Assembly (NCBI GenBank): GCA_964626565.1
Contig: CAZVFX010000190.1
Coordinates: 1-10,514 of the forward strand
DNA: 10,514 nucleotides
Reading direction: 5' to 3'
Origin: CAZVFX01 sp964626565
GTDB taxonomy: Bacteria; Myxococcota_A; UBA9042; CAIXZC01
Within the stretch, counting starts at the first letter, position 1. Every line of letters begins with the position of its first letter. The notes under the pieces are model-generated. The model had not been told where the DNA came from. It did not search any database and saw only the letters and a program-made list of their open reading frames with translations. This document shows positions 1-5,200 of this stretch, one piece after another. The position numbers and the translations under genes are program-made.

Positions 1-2146
1 CGCATGCAGGCACGGTGTGAAGGCAGGCGCCCTTGCCGCAGGTGAGGGACCCTAGCTCCTCATCCACCGACCCGTCGCAATTGTTATCCTTCCCATCACA
101 GATCTCCATCGCCCCCGAATTGACGAGCGGATCCAGCGGCGCACAGTCACCGTCGTCGGGATCGCCGTCGTTGTCATCATCCAGGTCGACACAGTCCTTG
201 AGCCCATCACCGTCGGTATCGGGGTACCCCTCGTCAACAACACCGCTGCAGTTATTGTCCACGCTGTCACATCTCTCTTCCCCGCCGGGGTAAGCGTCGG
301 GGTTCAACGGCTGGCAATCCAGAGCGTTGGCGATACCGTCGCCGTCAAGGTCGTCTTCACACGCGTCCCCGGTGCCGTCGCCGTCAGCATCCTCCTGCCC
401 TTCGTTGGCCACCATGGGGCAGTTGTCATCGTCATTCGCCACGTCGTCGCCGTCCGCATCCGGGTCACAGTCGTCTCCCAGACCGTCATCGTCAATATCT
501 CCCTGCAGCGTGTTCTTCACCCCCACGCAATTGTCCGCACTATCGGGTATGCCGTCGCCGTCCGCGTCGGAATCGCAGGCGTCCCCCACTCCGTCCCCAT
601 CAAGATCCCCCTGCCCATCATTGGAAACGTCGGGGCAGTTATCATCCGCGTTCTCGACTCCGTCGCCGTCCTTGTCCACGTCCACACAATCCGCCACACC
701 ATTCCCGTCGTTGTCGGGAAAACCATCGTCGATCTCATTGTCACAATCATTGTCTACTCCGTCGCACAATTCAGCCGCTCCGGGATAAGCCAGGGGATCG
801 AGGGGCGCGCAGTCCGCCTCGTCGGAAATGCCATCGTTGTCATCGTCATCATCCGTGCAGTCTTTGTAGCCATCGAAGTCGTTGTCACTAAAACCCTCGT
901 CTACGAGAAGGTTGCAGTCGTTGTCTTTGCCATCGCATTCTTCACTGGCGCCGGGATGCACGTTCTGATCCTGGGGGGCGCAGTCGTCGTCATCCGCGGT
1001 GAAATCGTTGTCATCGTCCAGGTCGCACGCATCCCCGTCACCGTCCAGGTCGAAGTCCTGCTGCACCGGATTGAACACGCCTTCGCAGTTATCCTGGTCG
1101 TCGGGAATACCGTCACCGTCCTTGTCGGTGACGATGCAGTCCGCCTTGCCGTCGCCATCTGTGTCGGGGAAACCTTCGTCTGTATCCCCGTCGCAGTCGT
1201 TGTCCAGACCATCGCACAGTTCGGGTTCGGCCGCAGAGCCATCGCACCCGATTTCGCCGGCAATGCAGACCTCTTCGCCCGGACACGCACCAAACTGGTT
1301 GATGTTGAGGCAATCTTTGCCGCCGGTTTCCTCGTCGATTTCTCCGTCACAGTCATCGTCGCTGCCGTTGCAGGCTTCGGCAGAAGGGGCGTCAGCCGAA
1401 CAGTTCGTCAGACCGTCGGTGAGGCATTCCCGCTCGCCGAAACAGACACCTTGCAAGTTCTCAACATAGCACTCCGTGGCCGCACCCTCGTCGGCAAACC
1501 ACTGGGTGCAACTACATTCCGTTCCCTGTTTGGCGCACTGCCATGTAAGCTCACCGGTAACATCTTCCGCCTCCAGGCACTGATATCCGGGGGGACAGAC
1601 CTGCTCATCGCCGCACTGCCCACCGCAGAAGTTTCCAGCCGCACCATATCCGACACATGCCTCCCCTGCATCGATGCCGTTGACCCAGCAATCGGAGTTG
1701 GTCTTACACGGACGACACAGATTCCCGAAAGGCGCCACACACACGTAGACCTGGTCGGGAAGACTGGGAGTATAGAGCACGCACTGCCAGTCAAATGGGC
1801 ATTCGTCTTCGCAGGTTACTGTGCACTGCGTGCCGTCCGGAGTCTTGATGCACAATTGCTCGTTGCAGTCTGCGTCCGTCACACAAGGCCAACCTGCGCC
1901 CCCGGGCTCTGGTCCAACTTCCATCTCGAATAGCGATGCGTCGTAGAAACCCCAGTCAATTTCCACCAGATCGACCGGCATGGGCAGCTCTTCCGACACC
2001 TCGGCAGGCGGTCCTTCAGGCAGGTCTGTCCCCAAGTCGACGCCGTCGAGAGAAGCGACGTCTTCGTCGATGGTCACCCCTGAGTCGGAGCCGCAGGCGG
2101 CGCCGATGAACACCAACCCCAAGGCAATGAGCAGTGATTTCTTCAT
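1..2146 (-). CDS. Predicted lipoprotein with MopE-type metal-binding motifs and TSP3-like calcium-binding repeats (3' end outside window)
   Basis: The frame is open for 715 codons from ATG at 2146 to the window edge; I translated it line by line and found no stop. Residues 1-18 look like a lipoprotein signal: MKKS, a hydrophobic core, then GAAC with Cys18 as the lipidation site, followed by a short acidic linker. Residues 88-250 form a cysteine-rich domain (for example LCRPCKTNSDC and FCGGQCGDEQVCPPGYQC). Residues 256-698 alternate six CDGxDNDCDGxxDEG motifs, the type seen in MopE-like metal-binding proteins, with about four TSP3-like DxDxDGxxDxxDNCP units. Known roles of these motifs are metal and calcium binding in exported proteins; the ligand here is inferred. 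The start is fixed by GGAGG four bases upstream. The gene lies 86 bases downstream of the multi-module lipoprotein gene on the same strand and may be co-transcribed or use its own promoter. Its specific function is unknown, and the C-terminus (possible further repeats or a sorting domain) is not visible. Confidence 0.95.
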   Translation of the reverse strand, partial: MKKSLLIALGLVFIGAACGSDSGVTIDEDVASLDGVDLGTDLPEGPPAEVSEELPMPVDLVEIDWGFYDASLFEMEVGPEPGGAGWPCVTDADCNEQLCIKTPDGTQCTVTCEDECPFDWQCVLYTPSLPDQVYVCVAPFGNLCRPCKTNSDCWVNGIDAGEACVGYGAAGNFCGGQCGDEQVCPPGYQCLEAEDVTGELTWQCAKQGTECSCTQWFADEGAATECYVENLQGVCFGERECLTDGLTNCSADAPSAEACNGSDDDCDGEIDEETGGKDCLNINQFGACPGEEVCIAGEIGCDGSAAEPELCDGLDNDCDGDTDEGFPDTDGDGKADCIVTDKDGDGIPDDQDNCEGVFNPVQQDFDLDGDGDACDLDDDNDFTADDDDCAPQDQNVHPGASEECDGKDNDCNLLVDEGFSDNDFDGYKDCTDDDDDNDGISDEADCAPLDPLAYPGAAELCDGVDNDCDNEIDDGFPDNDGNGVADCVDVDKDGDGVENADDNCPDVSNDGQGDLDGDGVGDACDSDADGDGIPDSADNCVGVKNTLQGDIDDDGLGDDCDPDADGDDVANDDDNCPMVANEGQEDADGDGTGDACEDDLDGDGIANALDCQPLNPDAYPGGEERCDSVDNNCSGVVDEGYPDTDGDGLKDCVDLDDDNDGDPDDGDCAPLDPLVNSGAMEICDGKDNNCDGSVDEELGSLTCGKGACLHTVPAC
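53..1381 (-). repeat. Array of MopE-type motifs interleaved with TSP3-like calcium-binding repeats
   Basis: This covers residues 256-698 of the first lipoprotein. MopE-type motifs lie at about residues 256-275, 307-337, 400-430, 456-487, 621-652 and 678-698. Several continue into a GFPDxDGDGxxDC tail. TSP3-like units lie at about 341-375, 491-525, 526-560 and 561-596, with the form DxDGDGxxDxxDNCPxVxNxxQxDxDGDGxGDxCD. Aspartates at every second position followed by glycine are the usual Ca2+-coordinating pattern. The fourth motif ends DDG instead of DEG, and the third and fifth have NLL and SGV in place of the usual DGE. This is degeneracy within otherwise regular repeats. The array produces simple gtcgcc-like DNA patterns on the plus strand. 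Confidence 0.9.
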
Positions 2147-2150
2147 AATT

Positions 2151-2155
2151 CCTCC
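2151..2155 (-). promoter_or_regulatory. Ribosome binding site for the MopE/TSP3 lipoprotein
   Basis: On the minus strand the sequence reads CCGGAGGAATTATG, giving a full GGAGG four bases before the ATG at 2146. The spacing is slightly short but the match is strong and decides the start. Confidence 0.8.
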
Positions 2156-2177
2156 GGTAGGAGCAGACTGTGGCTCC
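2152..2177 (-). promoter_or_regulatory. Leader with two mutually exclusive short hairpins, one covering the Shine-Dalgarno
   Basis: In the minus-strand leader GGAGC (2177-2173) can pair with GCTCC (2164-2160) around an eight-base loop. The same CTCC (2163-2160) can instead pair with GGAG of the ribosome binding site (2155-2152) around the four-base loop TACC. Both stems are only four to five pairs, so a regulatory role is uncertain. Confidence 0.25.
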
Positions 2178-2185
2178 GAACTTAC

Positions 2186-2216
2186 ATTGTACAGCAGTCA
2201 AGGGAGGGTAAGTCAA
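2186..2216 (-). promoter_or_regulatory. Possible sigma-70-like promoter upstream of the MopE/TSP3 lipoprotein
   Basis: On the minus strand TTGACT (2216-2211) is followed 19 bases later by TACAAT (2191-2186), which lies 39 bases before the ATG. TTGACT occurs again at 2201-2196, 15 bases downstream. A perfect inverted repeat TCAAC-TGC-GTTGA (2213-2225) overlaps the upstream hexamer and could be an operator or a weak hairpin. The 19-base spacer is longer than the usual 17, and the genus-specific promoter consensus is unknown, so this is a tentative call. Confidence 0.35.
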
Positions 2217-2232
2217 CTGCGTTGAAGCCGAA

Positions 2233-5200
2233 CTACTCGATGGTTCTTACGACTCTAAAGCCCCTGTCCCGGCTCCGGAACTGCACGTGGTCCGCGCCCT
2301 GGCGATCAGCAGAGCGGCACTGTTCACTGTAGGCGGTGGTTCCGCAACCCCGTCCCACGCGGTACCCTCCTGGATCTTCTGCCAGTGGGTCCAGATCCCC
2401 CAGAGTTGTGTAGTCCTCCTGAAAGGCGTCCCAACAGATCTCCTGGGTGTTGCCTGTCATGTCGTACAAGCCGAAGGCGTTCGGGTCCAGTTCGCGCACC
2501 GGGTGCACCGGACCGCCGGAATTGGCATTGTACCAGGCATAGCCGTCCAGGTTGGGATCCTCGTAGAATCCGTCATCGTAGCACCCGTCCGGATTGGGCA
2601 CTACTTCGGAGCCTGCGGGAGGCGGATATGCATAGGCTGTGGTCGTTCCGGCTCGAGCCAGGTACTCCCACTCCGCCTCGGTGGGCAGGCGGTAGCCCTG
2701 GCAGTCCAGGCCGGCGAACGATATTTGCGGACAGGCGTAATCGCCCGTGCACGACTGCTGCCCTTCCTCGCAGCCGCCGGCGAATGCTCCGGAGCATTCA
2801 CCCAGGTCGTAGCACGGCTCGAGCCCTTCCAGCTCCGACAACCAGTTACAGTAGGTGAGCGCGTCATACCAGCTCACTCTCTCCACCGGGCAGTCGGGCT
2901 CGAGGCAGACCCCCAACTCCACGTGCTCGCTGGGGTCGAACTCTCCAACCACGGTCTGCCACTCCACCGACGTCACTTCGTGATCACTAACCAGCATATC
3001 CCGACTGATGGTCACGTTCCGCGGCAGCCCCTCATCGTCGCCTCGACACGGTTCGTCTTCCGGGGAGCCCATCATGAAGTCGCCTCCCGGCACGACTACC
3101 CACTGGGGCCGTACGCACACGTGGTGGTCTTCGTCGCAATCCCACCCTTCCGGGCAGGTGCCGCAGTCGCCGCCGCAGCCGTTGTCGCCGCCACATTCGT
3201 AGCCGGCGCAAGGATCGGGGTCAGGCTCAGCCGCGTCGAGGCAATCGCCCCAGACGCCGTTGACGCAAGTCTGTACGCCAGAAGAGCAGGCACCTTCGTC
3301 GACGCCGCACTGACGAGTTTCGCCGTCTCGGCACAGCAAGCTGCGCAGCACCCGCAATCCCACGTCCGAATTCTTCGCGCTGCCAGGTTTGTACAGGCGG
3401 CTTCCCGGACGGCAATAGCTGGGATGGCCGTTGTAGGCGCAACCCCTGTATTTGGTACTTCCCGGCCACGCAGGATCCGCCTGAGCTACCGGGTCCACCA
3501 CCGATTCGTCGGGATAGATGTCGTTGGGATGGGGGTCCGTTACCCATACTCCAACGTTGCCCAGCGTATCATACAGGCCGAAGTTGTTGGGAGAATTGGT
3601 CCAGGTCGGCTGCATCTGGTCTTTGGTGGTGTACAAATACCAGACGTGGTCTTCCATGTTCGGCTCGGGGGTCTTGTCCCCTCCGGTCCAGAAGCACTCG
3701 TTGCTTTTCCCGCCCCCGAACGGAGGCGGAAACGGCAACGAGGCGGCAATCCCGCCCCGGGCCAGATACTCCCACTCGGCCTCGGTGGGCATGCGGTAGC
3801 CGGCACAGTCGACTCCCTTGAACTCGACAACTCCACACTCGTAGCATTCGTCGCACGCACAGCCCGGGTTACCCGGCGGGCAGCCGGAGCCCAGATTGTA
3901 GGTACACTGTTCAAGCACATAGCACGTTTCCAGGCCTTCCTGGAGCGACAGCGCGTTGCAGTAGGCCATGGCCTCGTACCAGTTGATCCGTTCCACCGGA
4001 CAATCCTGCGACTTGCAGTTGTTTGTGTCTGCCGGGCCGTTGTAGCTGGGGTCCGGAAGACCGGTGACAGCTTCCCATTCGCTGCGGATCACCGGGTGGT
4101 CGCTCACCAGCATGGGGCGAGTAATGGTGACCTGGTGCTGGGGCCCTTCGTCATTTTCCCGACAAGGCTCGTCGTCGGGAGTACCCATTATGAAGGTGCC
4201 GCCTGAAATCACTACCCAATCGGCGGGCCTGCAAGCACCGAACTCCTCGATGCACTCTTCCCCTTCCCCGCACTCGCCGCAGCTTCCACCGCACCCGTCG
4301 GACCCGCACTGACGATTTTCGCAATGCGGGGAGCACGACCCCTGAATGGAGCGGACAACTCTCAGGCCAAGATAGGAGTGGCGGACCAGCGGTGGGTAGG
4401 AGCCGCGATACGTGGCGCGGCAGATATCGGGAGCGTGTCCCTTCCCGCCGGCCCGGACAGCGCGGTAGGGGCCGGTGCCCCCAAGAGGATCGATAACGGA
4501 GCTGGACGAGTAGTACTCTTCGTCGAACAAGTCCCAGCACCATTCAGCGACATTGCCCGCCATGTCGTAGAGTCCCCATTCGTTGGGCGTCAATTCGCGC
4601 ACAGGATGAGTCACCCCTGCCGAATTGTTGCAGTACCAGGCGGTCTCCTCGAGTGCCGGCTCGACATAGCACGCCTGACAGGTGGCCTCGTCAGCCATGT
4701 CGGAGCCGTCAGGAGGCGGATAGTAGAAGGCTTTGCTCGTTCCGGCCCGAGCCATGTACTCCCATTCCGCTTCGGTGGGCAGTCGGTATCCCTCGCATTC
4801 CAGCCCGAGAAATTCAACCTCCTCACACGTGTAAGCGTTGCAACTAAGTTCATCACCGCATCCGGCGCCGAAATCGTCGGCGCACGCGGTCAGTTCATAA
4901 CATGGGTCCAGGCCTTCCTTTTCGGAAAGCAAATTGCAGTAGGTGACGGCCTCATACCAATTGACCTGTTCCACCGGGCAGTCGGCCGCTCCGCAAGGCG
5001 GATCCGGGAGCGGTCCAGTGGCGCCATAGTAAGAGGGGTCGGTGCCGGTCGTTTCCGCCCATTCGCCTTGGGTGACTTCGTGGTCACTCACCAGCATCGG
5101 ACGAGAAATCGTGACCGGATGCAAGGGGCCTTCCGGGTTCAGGAAGCACTCCTGGTCTGCGGGGGAGCCCATGATGAAGCTGCCGGAAGGCACCACCACC

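Noticed and set aside
53..1381. Simple tri- and hexanucleotide patterns (gtcgcc, gtcatc) that could suggest a minisatellite or CRISPR-like array.
   Set aside because: The pattern follows codons for Asp-Gly repeats, unit lengths vary, and there are no constant repeats with unique spacers.
2213..2225. Inverted repeat TCAAC-TGC-GTTGA as an intrinsic terminator after the giant lipoprotein gene.
   Set aside because: The stem is only five pairs, not G+C-rich, and no T-run follows on the minus strand. It is more plausible as part of the promoter region, if it is functional at all.
2287..4206. A 639-codon open frame on the plus strand opposite the giant lipoprotein, with other long plus-strand frames at 956-1933, 4324-5508 and 5599-6462.
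   Set aside because: They lie antisense to frames with clear domain conservation, show no recognisable motifs, and are expected from G+C-rich codon use. No ribosome binding site stood out.
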